64,000 bases of DNA from Kluyvera sp036759925 (GTDB taxonomy: Bacteria; Pseudomonadota; Gammaproteobacteria; Enterobacterales; Enterobacteriaceae): the NCBI RefSeq assembly GCF_036759925.1, contig NZ_JAPKIB010000001.1, forward strand, positions 558,001 to 622,000, given 5' to 3'. Below the pieces are notes generated by a model. The model saw only the letters and a program-made list of their open reading frames with translations, was not told the DNA's origin and did not search any database. A program made the translations under genes and the position numbers. Shown here one piece after another: positions 44,401 to 50,355 of this stretch (positions are counted from its first letter, which is position 1; every line of letters begins with the position of its first letter).

Positions 44401-46076
44401 ATGAATATGATGACGCCAGCCGGGTCACCGCCGAAACCCTTAACGGCAGGCGGACTGAATATCAGTACGATACCGGACAGGATGATGTCTCCCGCCGCAC
44501 GACCGACGGCATTACAGAACGCTTTACCCGTGGGATTATGGGCGAACTCACGCAGTGGCAGATAGCGGACCATGCCCCGCTGATTTTTGAGCACGACCTG
44601 CGTGGCCAGGAGATATCCAGAAAAAGTGAAGCCGGGTTCAGCCTCCGCCAGCATTACACCCCGACGGGAATGCTGACTGAGCAGCAGGCCGGTGACCTCA
44701 CGGAACAGAACCCGCACTACCGGCGCAACAACACCCTGCACCGCCAGTGGCTGTATGACAAAGCGTACAACCTGACAATGATTGCCGATTCCCTCCGGGG
44801 AACGATGGTCAACAGCGTGACGGCGAACGACCAGATAAGTCACGCCACCTGGACCGGCAGCCGCGATATCCCTATGCGGGAAGAACGCTTCACTTACGAT
44901 AAAAACCGCAATATCGCCCGTCGCCAGACCTGGGTGGATGAAGTCATGGAAAGTGAGACGTACCAGCGCCAGCTGCATGGCCGGGTGACCTCACGGGAAG
45001 ACAAAGCGTGGCGGCACTCAACCTCACGTATTAACCCTCACAGCGGGATGCCGGAAGAAGGTAAGTTTGTCAAAGTCATCCGCGATGAACAGACCACCTG
45101 GAAATACGATGTTAACGGTCGCCTGGTGGAAAAGCTGGTCGATAAAGGCGGCTACCGCCCACTCACGTGGCGCTACCGCTGGGATGCCAGAAGCCAGCTT
45201 ACCGGGCTGGAAACCCCCGAAGGCGAACGCTGGGAATATCAATATGACCCGTTCGGCAGACGTATCAGCAAGCGCTGCACTAACCGGGACAAACCGGGAA
45301 CGGACTTTCACTGGAACGGCGACCAGCTAACCGAAGAAATCCCGGTCAGCCCGGAAGGTACACCGGAATACGAAAACGCCATTCGCTGGATATACGAACC
45401 GGGGCGTTTTACGCCGCTGGCGCGTTATGAAAAAGGCCAGTTGCACTACGCCATCACGGATACGGTGGGCCGGATTCAGGAGCTGCTGACCGAAGACGGC
45501 ACGATAGTCTGGCGGGGCCAGCAGCAGCTATGGGGACGGGAAGAAAGCCGAAACAAGGAAGACGCCCCCACCTGCCGCCTGCGCTTTCCGGGGCAGTATG
45601 AGGATGGAGAGTCGGGGTTGTATTATAACCGGTTCCGATATTATGATGGCGGGACGGGGCAGTATCTGAGTGCGGACCCGATAGGGCTAAGAGGCGGGTT
45701 AAACCTGTATGCTTATGTGCCTAATCCATTAAAATATATTGATCCCCTCGGATTATGTAAAATTGAGCGTGGTGCCGATGTAACACCTGACATAATTCAG
45801 GATGCATTAAAAGGCGACACCATGCAGACACTGCAAGGTAGTGTTTCTCTCCCGGCTATTCAACGTTATGTAGATCGATTGCTAAAAGGTGATGTGGCAC
45901 CTCCCATAAAAGTTGATGGCAATGTTGTAGTAGAAGGGAATCATCGATATGTTGCAGGTAAAGTCACTGGAAAAATGCCTGAAACGACACCAGGGAATTT
46001 GTCACCGAGCCAAGCACCAAATATTAAACCGATGTCAGAAACCACTGTAGATGAGTTCGATTGGGGAAATCACTAA
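41487..46076 (+). CDS. PAAR-like (DUF4150) Rhs polymorphic toxin with ParB/sulfiredoxin-like tip
   Basis: A 1529-residue Rhs effector. The N-terminus (about 20-130) is a DUF4150 PAAR-like domain (KTPIGPVTPPIPYPV; CEPLEHSTTFKAGGKPVLR). DUF6531 starts near residue 358 (CTGDPVDVASGSL), and YD repeats build the Rhs cage up to about 1423, ending in the self-cleavage motif NPLKYIDPLGL. The 106-residue tip, whose DNA turns AT-rich, contains SLPAIQRYVDRLLKGDV, PPIKVDG and VEGNHRYVAG. This matches the layout of ParB/sulfiredoxin-fold nuclease domains (PPI-V then G-HRY-A), so a nucleic-acid- or nucleotide-targeting toxin is inferred. AGGAG is better spaced for ATG 41490 than for ATG 41487. The immunity gene overlaps the stop (TAATG). 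Confidence 0.88.
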   Translation: MMAKNYIARQDELWMAISLTPDVCKTPIGPVTPPIPYPVTASLSDSVQIVPSVKANGHPVLVLDQSFIPATKGDEPGVAKGVKSGTVGDICEPLEHSTTFKAGGKPVLRHFDMFWMNARNTTGLIIGQSPSASVMAKEADPQPAPETEKEQSFWDMMMMVQLDQNRAQIEAAPFQLDLTIGGLKAAWNQFPDIVTMMGQSAVMQHAGEMQMNAAILSATGQDALGREMYNQGAELREHAGDFNLDKYHLEMDNETQALGGKIYDYGSLALGGYGLLKGGFTLVKTLRAARKLANEGKHAGELTADLLKIKNGENAVGDMSRTEKLADDALPDSNNGAIVKGKGTDNSGQGNNASQGNMTCTGDPVDVASGSLIQALSVLTLPGTLPLTLSRLYRSQAQSSGIFGPKWTDEWSVSLRVHGRSLHFTDHEGVVLYYRLPQDGVFRDAVNSRQAYYRLSGSLQEGVRVFDRRTQQTQIFSPAGHDIYLLSAVQDHHGNRIEFLRTDNLLTEIRHSDGYTLSLDWQKRQLVSIDLVTPQRQRLVTCQYDSHGFLSECDTFQFSHLWHDYSPEGFMTHWRDTDKTCVGIRYDTQGRVISTLSTEGYYDDRFVYNDEEHCTTYMDAEGGETRYWYNEDGLVTRSLDPLGREETTVWENTLLQSRTDALGRTTQYQYNDEGEISQVALPGGYSLYYDYNEHGQLTRLSAPGNQTWQWAYDDHGSMACLTDPQGRQQQFSYSEQGELLRQIMPGGATWQWHYDALHQFKETTAPNGGVTQTEQDFLGRLLSVKDPLGFITQFRHSKNHAGPQGSVEEINRPDGVRELMRQNSEKLPESVTDGEGKTTRYEYGAFDLLTAVIRPDGERLECRYDKLTRLTEIINAEDEHYRLTYDKAGQLIAETDFTGRTLTYLYDAARRCIRTAFPDGTHLHRRYNVTDQVINEEVTHGDSDRVLSRTTFTYDTLCRLTEARNDDATVTYEYDDASRVTAETLNGRRTEYQYDTGQDDVSRRTTDGITERFTRGIMGELTQWQIADHAPLIFEHDLRGQEISRKSEAGFSLRQHYTPTGMLTEQQAGDLTEQNPHYRRNNTLHRQWLYDKAYNLTMIADSLRGTMVNSVTANDQISHATWTGSRDIPMREERFTYDKNRNIARRQTWVDEVMESETYQRQLHGRVTSREDKAWRHSTSRINPHSGMPEEGKFVKVIRDEQTTWKYDVNGRLVEKLVDKGGYRPLTWRYRWDARSQLTGLETPEGERWEYQYDPFGRRISKRCTNRDKPGTDFHWNGDQLTEEIPVSPEGTPEYENAIRWIYEPGRFTPLARYEKGQLHYAITDTVGRIQELLTEDGTIVWRGQQQLWGREESRNKEDAPTCRLRFPGQYEDGESGLYYNRFRYYDGGTGQYLSADPIGLRGGLNLYAYVPNPLKYIDPLGLCKIERGADVTPDIIQDALKGDTMQTLQGSVSLPAIQRYVDRLLKGDVAPPIKVDGNVVVEGNHRYVAGKVTGKMPETTPGNLSPSQAPNIKPMSETTVDEFDWGNH

Positions 46077-46558
46077 TGATCACTATAAAATTTAAGACAA
46101 ACGAAAAAAAAGAATTCGATCTTGATAGTTTGGATATGGTTAATTTTGATGAGAGTCAATTACATACAGCAATCTTTAGTGGGCATTCCTTATATAAAAC
46201 TAGTTTTATTAAAGCTAATCTACGAAGTGCCGAATTTTCCCGATGCTATCTGGATGGGGCGGTTTTCATTGAAGCTTTATTGATGAATGCCAACTTAACA
46301 TATTCAGTGTTGACGAGTTCTGATTTTTCTTATTCTAAATTGTCGGGTGCATGTGTTTTTAAAGCTGATATGAGGAATGCTAACTTTTACCATACAGACT
46401 TATTCTGTGTTGATTTCAGTTGTGCTGATTTAAGGGGTGCTAATTTTTCTGATGCACAACGTATTGACAGTGCTACTTTTGACAATGCACTTTATGACGA
46501 AAAAACTATTTGGCCTGAAAATTTCTCCGCAGACCTTAAGGGATTAATATTGGTTTAG
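46076..46558 (+). CDS. Pentapeptide-repeat protein, candidate immunity to the Rhs tip
   Basis: A 160-residue protein made of roughly twenty A(D/N)LXX-type pentapeptides (KANLRSAEFSRCYLDGAVF, ADLRGANFSDAQ), predicted to fold as a right-handed quadrilateral beta-helix. Its ATG shares a base with the Rhs stop, the standard position of a cognate immunity gene. Pentapeptide-repeat proteins such as MfpA and Qnr mimic DNA; with a ParB-like toxin tip, DNA mimicry is an attractive but untested neutralisation mechanism. Codon use is AT-rich like the toxin tip and unlike the Rhs core. A TTG in frame at 46061 is not needed as a start. Confidence 0.75.
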   Translation: MITIKFKTNEKKEFDLDSLDMVNFDESQLHTAIFSGHSLYKTSFIKANLRSAEFSRCYLDGAVFIEALLMNANLTYSVLTSSDFSYSKLSGACVFKADMRNANFYHTDLFCVDFSCADLRGANFSDAQRIDSATFDNALYDEKTIWPENFSADLKGLILV

Positions 46559-46640
46559 CCGTCTCTATTTTATAAGAATGACCGTCTTGTGTATGAACTA
46601 TGACATGGTATATTTAGGAAGGTACGAGCAAAACTGGTAG

Positions 46641-47104
46641 TATGATCCGCCGATCGGGTGGATTTGCCATTCTGATCCTATAGGGCTACGTGGTGGGTTA
46701 AATCTGTATTCATACGTATCTAATCCATTAAAATATATTGATCCGTTAGGATTATGCAAAGTAGATATTGATTCAAAGAAATTTGATTATTTTTCGGTAG
46801 GGTTACGTCCGGTTCTCATAATACCGCTCGCTCTCAGCAAATGGCGACTGTTATGAAACAGTTGGGTGTCCCTGATACACCCGAAGGATATAAAATGTTA
46901 GCGGATCATTTAACTGATGCTGCAAGGAACCCATTAAATACTGTTGGTGGTTATCCAAAGAATATAGATAATGTAACCTTGTATTTTGTCACAAAAGAAT
47001 CGCTATTTGCTGGCCCAAGTGGAAAGTTTGCTCAGTTCGATTCTACACGGGAAGTGCTAAGTGATGAAACATTACGATTAACAACGGTGATACCAAAATT
47101 ATGA
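46641..47104 (+). pseudogene. Orphan Rhs tip 1: displaced C-terminal toxin cassette, frameshifted
   Basis: A headless Rhs C-terminus. It begins with a degraded core end (YDPPIGWICHSDPIGLRG), runs through YVSNPLKYIDPLGLCK, and continues into a toxin of a different type from the active one. Just before 46641 the same frame holds TAG (46638-46640). The toxin frame breaks at a five-T run (46790-46794): one more T would join DYF-FGRVTSGSHNTARSQQ in frame and continue through LFAGPSGKFAQFDSTREVL to the stop at 47104. The final TGA overlaps the next ATG (ATGA), as in live toxin-immunity pairs. It has no start of its own and is probably silent. Confidence 0.72.
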
Positions 47105-47415
47105 TAGCAGATTTTGAAGATTAAATACTGGCGGATTTGGCTTTGGAAGCCGAATGTTTTGACCGCGAACATGCTCAGTGGACATATAAATTTAGGCAAG
47201 ATAATATTGTGTTGGAATTTATTTATTCGATTGATGGCACAATATCTACTTCTTTATACCTGAATGATTTTTTAATCTCTTTTTATTTTGCTGCGGGACT
47301 TCAAAATTTATATATGAGTAATGGAAAAATTCATGGCGAAATTATTTCAGGACAACTAGTAAGGAAAGTAATGATAAATCCAATAAATATAGAAGTGAAC
47401 TGGCAAGACTCATAA
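47101..47415 (+). pseudogene. Immunity gene of orphan tip 1 with an in-frame stop
   Basis: The ATG at 47101 overlaps the tip-1 stop by four bases. The frame reads MIADFED, then TAA at 47122-47124, then ILADLALEAECFDREHAQW and on to 47415 without further interruption. A TTG at 47137 could restart translation of the last 92 codons, but no ribosome site is evident. Apart from the nonsense codon it has the look of a ~104-residue immunity protein. Family not recognised. Confidence 0.65.
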
Positions 47416-47430
47416 TAGTCATATGTAAAG

Positions 47431-47466
47431 AACCGGGAAAGATCCTCAAATCTTCCCGGTTTTTAT
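47431..47466 (+). terminator. Terminator after orphan cassette 1
   Basis: AACCGGGAAAGAT / ATCTTCCCGGTT with a short loop, followed by TTTTATT. It resembles the terminator at 48716-48752, as if cassettes share a common 3' end. Confidence 0.8.
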
Positions 47467-47508
47467 TATTTAATCCCTGCTCACCACACTTTTTATTCCC
47501 TTCTTAAT

Positions 47509-48487
47509 ACGCTACCGCCCGCTCACGTGGCGCTACCGCTAGGATGCCAGAAGCCAGCTTACCGGGCTGGAAACCCCCGAAGGCGAACGCTGGGAATATC
47601 AATATGACCCGTTCGGCAGACGTATCAGTAAGCGCTGCACTAACCGGGACAAACCGGGAACGGACTTTCACTGGAACGGAGACCAGCTAACCGAAGAAAT
47701 CCCGGTCAGCCCGGAAGGTACACCGGAATATGAAAACGCCATTCGCTGGATATACGAACCGGGGCGTTTTACGCCGCTGGCGCGTTATGAGAAAGGCCAG
47801 TTGCACTACGCCATCACGGATACGGTGGGCCGGATTCAGGAGCTGCTGACCGAAGACGGCACGATAGTCTGGCGAGGCAAACAACAGTTGTGGGGCCGGG
47901 AAGAAAGCCGAAACAAGGAAGACGCCCCCACCTGCCGCCTGCGCTTTCCGGGGCAGTATGAGGATGGAGAGTCGGGGTTGTACTATAACCGGTTCCGATA
48001 TTATGATGGCGGGACGGGGCAGTATATTTCGGCAGATCCCATAGGGCTGGCGGGGGGATTAAACCTGTATGCGTATGCGCCTAACCCGTTGTCATGGATC
48101 GATCCGCTTGGTTTAAAGTGCAGTGGTCCTGCTGTAAAACTAAACAGAAAATTAAGCGCATTAGAAAAAGCTCAAAAGAACGCTGTTAATACCCGAATTT
48201 TACCCGATGGGCGAATCCGCTATTACAATGAAGAAGCTTTAGCTCATACACCCGGACCAACACGGGGACGTTCTCATGTAACAGAATGGAATCCAAAAAA
48301 CGGAGATGTCAGGATTTGGGAAGAAACCTATAATCATTCAGGGCAGGTAAACAGAGTGCATCCCAAAATGAAAAATGGTGATTTGTTGGATTTACCACAC
48401 TAACCACCTACTAAAGCAGATATTGATTCAGGCATAGCCACCTCTTCCGGGCGCGCAGTTCCGTTTAACTTGAGAGGTTCATTATGA
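47509..48487 (+). pseudogene. Orphan Rhs tip 2: core fragment plus second displaced toxin, two nonsense codons
   Basis: From about 47509 the DNA is nearly identical to the end of the live Rhs core (45153 onward). A Trp codon (TGG in the live gene) is TAG here (47540-47542). The frame is then open through YDPFGRR, the cage end and NPLSWIDPLGLKCSG into a toxin with RIRYYNEEALAHTPGPTRG and HSGQVNRVHPKMKNG. It stops at TAA 48401-48403, but continues in the same frame as PPTKADIDSGIATSSGRAV to a TGA at 48485-48487 that overlaps the immunity ATG. That TAA therefore most likely replaces the Tyr of an HYPPT motif. No own start is visible. Confidence 0.75.
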
Positions 48488-48711
48488 ATGAACTGACTCA
48501 ATAGTTTATACGGAACATAAACCGTCTCCTTGAAAATGGATATAATCCACGAGATGTTGCAAGATATTCATTTTTATTCTCTTTAGATCATAAAATTGAA
48601 GATGGAAGATTGGAGTATGTTGTCGATTACATTGGTGGAATGGATGCTGGACCAGAATTTTAATTAAAAAAGGAAGAGTTGATTGAGTTTATAAAACAAA
48701 ATCTTTTATAA
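48484..48711 (+). pseudogene. Immunity gene of orphan tip 2 with two in-frame stops
   Basis: The ATG overlaps the original tip-2 stop (ATGA). The 76-codon frame reads MNELTQ, TAG (48502-48504), FIRNINRLLENGYNPRDVA ... VVDYIGGMDAGPEF, TAA (48661-48663), then LKKEELIEFIKQNLL. Except for the two nonsense codons, which differ by one base from sense codons, it would be a small acidic immunity protein. Too short and broken to be called as a gene by length. Confidence 0.65.
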
Positions 48712-48715
48712 AATA

Positions 48716-48752
48716 AAAGCCGGGAAGAATCTTAATCTTCCCGGCTTTTTTA
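48716..48752 (+). terminator. Terminator after orphan cassette 2
   Basis: AAAGCCGGGAAGAAT / ATTCTTCCCGGCTTTTTT-type hairpin: arms GCCGGGAAGA and TCTTCCCGGC, followed by six T. Confidence 0.88.
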
Positions 48753-48775
48753 TTACTTAAATCTCGTTCAATCCA

Positions 48776-48942
48776 CTAAACAAGAGCATCCTTAATCCCC
48801 TTAACCACCTGTTTAGCCTGATAAAGCTGCTCGCGCAGCTCCTGCACCTCGTTACCATCCGCCATCAGCACGATACACCCCTGTGAAATCTCACGGTCAC
48901 GTCGCATCCGGTCTCAAATCCCGCCTCTTCAAACCAGCCAGG
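48776..48942 (-). pseudogene. SymE-like toxin remnant with frameshift
   Basis: On the minus strand the conceptual product reads HPGWFEEAGFETGCDVTV, then, after a one-base frame change near 48892, ISQGCIVLMADGNEVQELRE to a stop at 48776. The pattern W-x-E-AGF-x-TG followed by V-x-GCIVL is that of the SymE family (AbrB-fold toxins). The upstream part is missing: at about 48943 the DNA switches to Rhs core sequence. It is therefore a truncated, frameshifted 3' remnant. SymE-like genes often accompany Rhs loci. Confidence 0.65.
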
Positions 48943-49478
48943 ATGACAGCGACCGGGTACTCAGTCGCACCGTGTTCCACTACGACAGTCGGTGCCGTCT
49001 GGTGAAAGCGAAAAATGACGATGCCACCGTCACCTATGAATATGATGACGCCAGCCGGGTCACCGCCGAAACCCTTAACGGCAGGCGGACTGAATATCAG
49101 TACGATACCGGACAGGATTATGTCTCCCGCCGCACGACCGATGGCATTACAGAACGCTTTACCCGTGGGATTATGGGCGAACTCACGCAGTGGCAGATAG
49201 CGGACCATGCCCCGCTGATTTTTGAGCACGACCTGCGCGGCCAGGAGATATCCAGAAAAAGTGAAGCCGGGTTCAGCCTCCGCCAGCATTACACCCCGAC
49301 GGGAATGCTGACTGAGCAGCAGGCCGGTGACCTCACTGAGCAGAACCCGCATTACCGGCGCAACAACACCCTGCACCGCCAGTGGCTGTATGACAAAGCG
49401 TACAACCTGACAATGATTGCCGATTCCCTCCGGGGAACGATGGTCAACAGCCTCACGGCGAAATATCCACGGTTCTAG
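48943..49478 (+). pseudogene. Internal Rhs core fragment
   Basis: From 48945 (DSDRVLSRTVFHYD) to about 49461 the DNA is almost identical to the YD-repeat segment at 44310-44830 of the live Rhs gene, including VTYEYDDASRVTAETLNG and HYTPTGMLTEQQAGD. Identity breaks off after MVNSLTAK and the frame closes at TAG 49476-49478. It has neither start nor tip, so it cannot be functional, but it could serve as a recombination substrate. Confidence 0.8.
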
Positions 49479-49586
49479 CTGACAATTCACAAGCCATCTG
49501 TAAAGTTGGTCAAAACACCTCTGCTTCTTGCACAAAGCTGAGGTGCAACCCATAGTTACCAAACATCTCACATCCCTCAATGTATC

Positions 49587-49616
49587 ACCGGCGTCGCTCC
49601 GCTCGGCCGGGCTACC
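49587..49616. repeat. REP-like element before symE
   Basis: ACCGGCGTCGCTCCGCTCGG followed by CCGGGCTACC, an imperfect palindrome matching the REP units near 4659 and 7722. It marks where backbone-type repeats resume at the island. Confidence 0.6.
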
Positions 49617-49630
49617 ATTGTCGCTTGTCG

Positions 49631-49963
49631 TTAGAATTTCCCGCCCGATTTACTCCGCTTAATCGCCGGAATATCCCCGCTATCGTTCAACGCCCCCGGA
49701 AAGGTTTTCAGCCATGCTTTCACTTTGCGCTGGTTGATGCTTGCGACGCTCATGCCTTCAATGCAGCCCCATAGCTCGCGGGTGTTCTGCGGGGTGATCA
49801 CGATGCAATCTTTCATCACGCGGACTTTGATGGGCATGCCGTCGATAAATCCGGCTTGGGAGAGCCATTCTCCGCCGAGGTGGACGGCGCGGCCTTCGAC
49901 GAAGGAGTAAAACTCGCAGTGGGTGAAATCGGGTACGGTAGTTTGAGTGAGGGGTGTCGCCAT
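49631..49963 (-). CDS. SymE-family toxin, intact
   Basis: A 110-residue protein with the SymE core: GGEWLSQAGFIDGMPIKVRV followed by MKDCIVITPQ. SymE proteins have an AbrB-like fold and repress translation or compact nucleic acid when overproduced; E. coli symE is SOS-induced and silenced by the antisense RNA SymR. The C-terminal extension here (INQRKVKAWLKTFPGAL) is basic. Start ATG 49963 with GGAGG eight bases upstream. The upstream DNA is strongly structured. No LexA box or SymR-like sequence could be recognised, so control is unresolved. Confidence 0.75.
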   Translation of the reverse strand: MATPLTQTTVPDFTHCEFYSFVEGRAVHLGGEWLSQAGFIDGMPIKVRVMKDCIVITPQNTRELWGCIEGMSVASINQRKVKAWLKTFPGALNDSGDIPAIKRSKSGGKF

Positions 49964-49994
49964 AGTGGCAGCCTCCGATGAGTGATATTATCTC

Positions 49995-50028
49995 CCACCA
50001 CCTGAGGTTCCAATCTCATTGGTGGTGG
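49995..50028 (-). promoter_or_regulatory. Strong hairpin in the symE leader
   Basis: CCACCACC-TGAG-8-base loop-CTCA-TT-GGTGGTGG: a 12-pair stem with a two-base bulge, about 30 bases upstream of the symE ATG. It is probably transcribed as part of the symE 5' leader or of an antisense RNA. Confidence 0.5.
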
Positions 50029-50118
50029 AACCAGACGGGGTTGGAACTACCGGCCTCATCGACACCGGCGCGTCTTTCGACGCCCCCGCTGGCCCACCAT
50101 TGAGATGTGACTAAGCGC

Positions 50119-50153
50119 ACGACATAAAAATAGCGCTACGCGCTTTATGTCGT
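50119..50153. repeat. Long hairpin upstream of symE
   Basis: Outer arms ACGACATAA / TTATGTCGT (nine pairs) with an inner AGCG / CGCT stem. Its two-part layout suggests structured RNA rather than a simple operator. Confidence 0.4.
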
Positions 50154-50299
50154 CGATGAAGTTAGTTCAGGGTTCCAATCCCAGCACCTGATTTTGCAGG
50201 TACAACAACAGGATACTGCGCTTAACGGGGCTGAGCAATACGGGTTGCTGGAAGAACGCTCGCAAAACTGAATGAAAATCATGCTGTCGTAACATGGTT

Positions 50300-50330
50300 A
50301 AAGCCCGATACGAAAACGTCATCGGGCTTG
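50300..50330 (-). terminator. Terminator of the glutamate dehydrogenase-like gene
   Basis: Perfect 9-base arms AAGCCCGAT / ATCGGGCTT about 25 bases after the stop codon on the minus strand; short T tract. Confidence 0.55.
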
Positions 50331-50355
50331 ATTCCGCGCTACCAGCAAACAGAGA

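Larger units (their letters stand above)
49964..50355. other. Structured non-coding region between symE and gdh
   Basis: About 390 bases without a protein gene, containing several strong hairpins (49995-50028, 50119-50153, 50300-50330) and a recurring GGTTCCAAT motif (near 50007 and 50171, with GGAACC at 50027 and TTGGAAC near 50040). It may hold an antisense RNA for symE or another structured RNA; none could be named. Confidence 0.45.

Noticed and set aside
43701..44978. 425-codon open frame antisense to the Rhs core
   Set aside because: Shadow of repetitive YD-repeat codons; a matching shadow occurs opposite the core fragment at 48897-49580.
48501..48663. Stop-codon reassignment or suppression explaining the in-frame stops in the orphan cassettes
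   Set aside because: Both TAG and TAA occur in these frames while all backbone genes use normal stops, so no single suppressor would rescue them; decay is simpler.
46559..49478. Possible insertion sequence or H-repeat transposase behind the Rhs tips
   Set aside because: No transposase motif, terminal inverted repeats or target duplications were seen; the repeats are Rhs core copies.
50160..50200. tRNA-like TpsiC arm (GGGTTCCAATCCC)
   Set aside because: The loop does not fit TTCRANY and no acceptor, D or anticodon arm could be folded around it.
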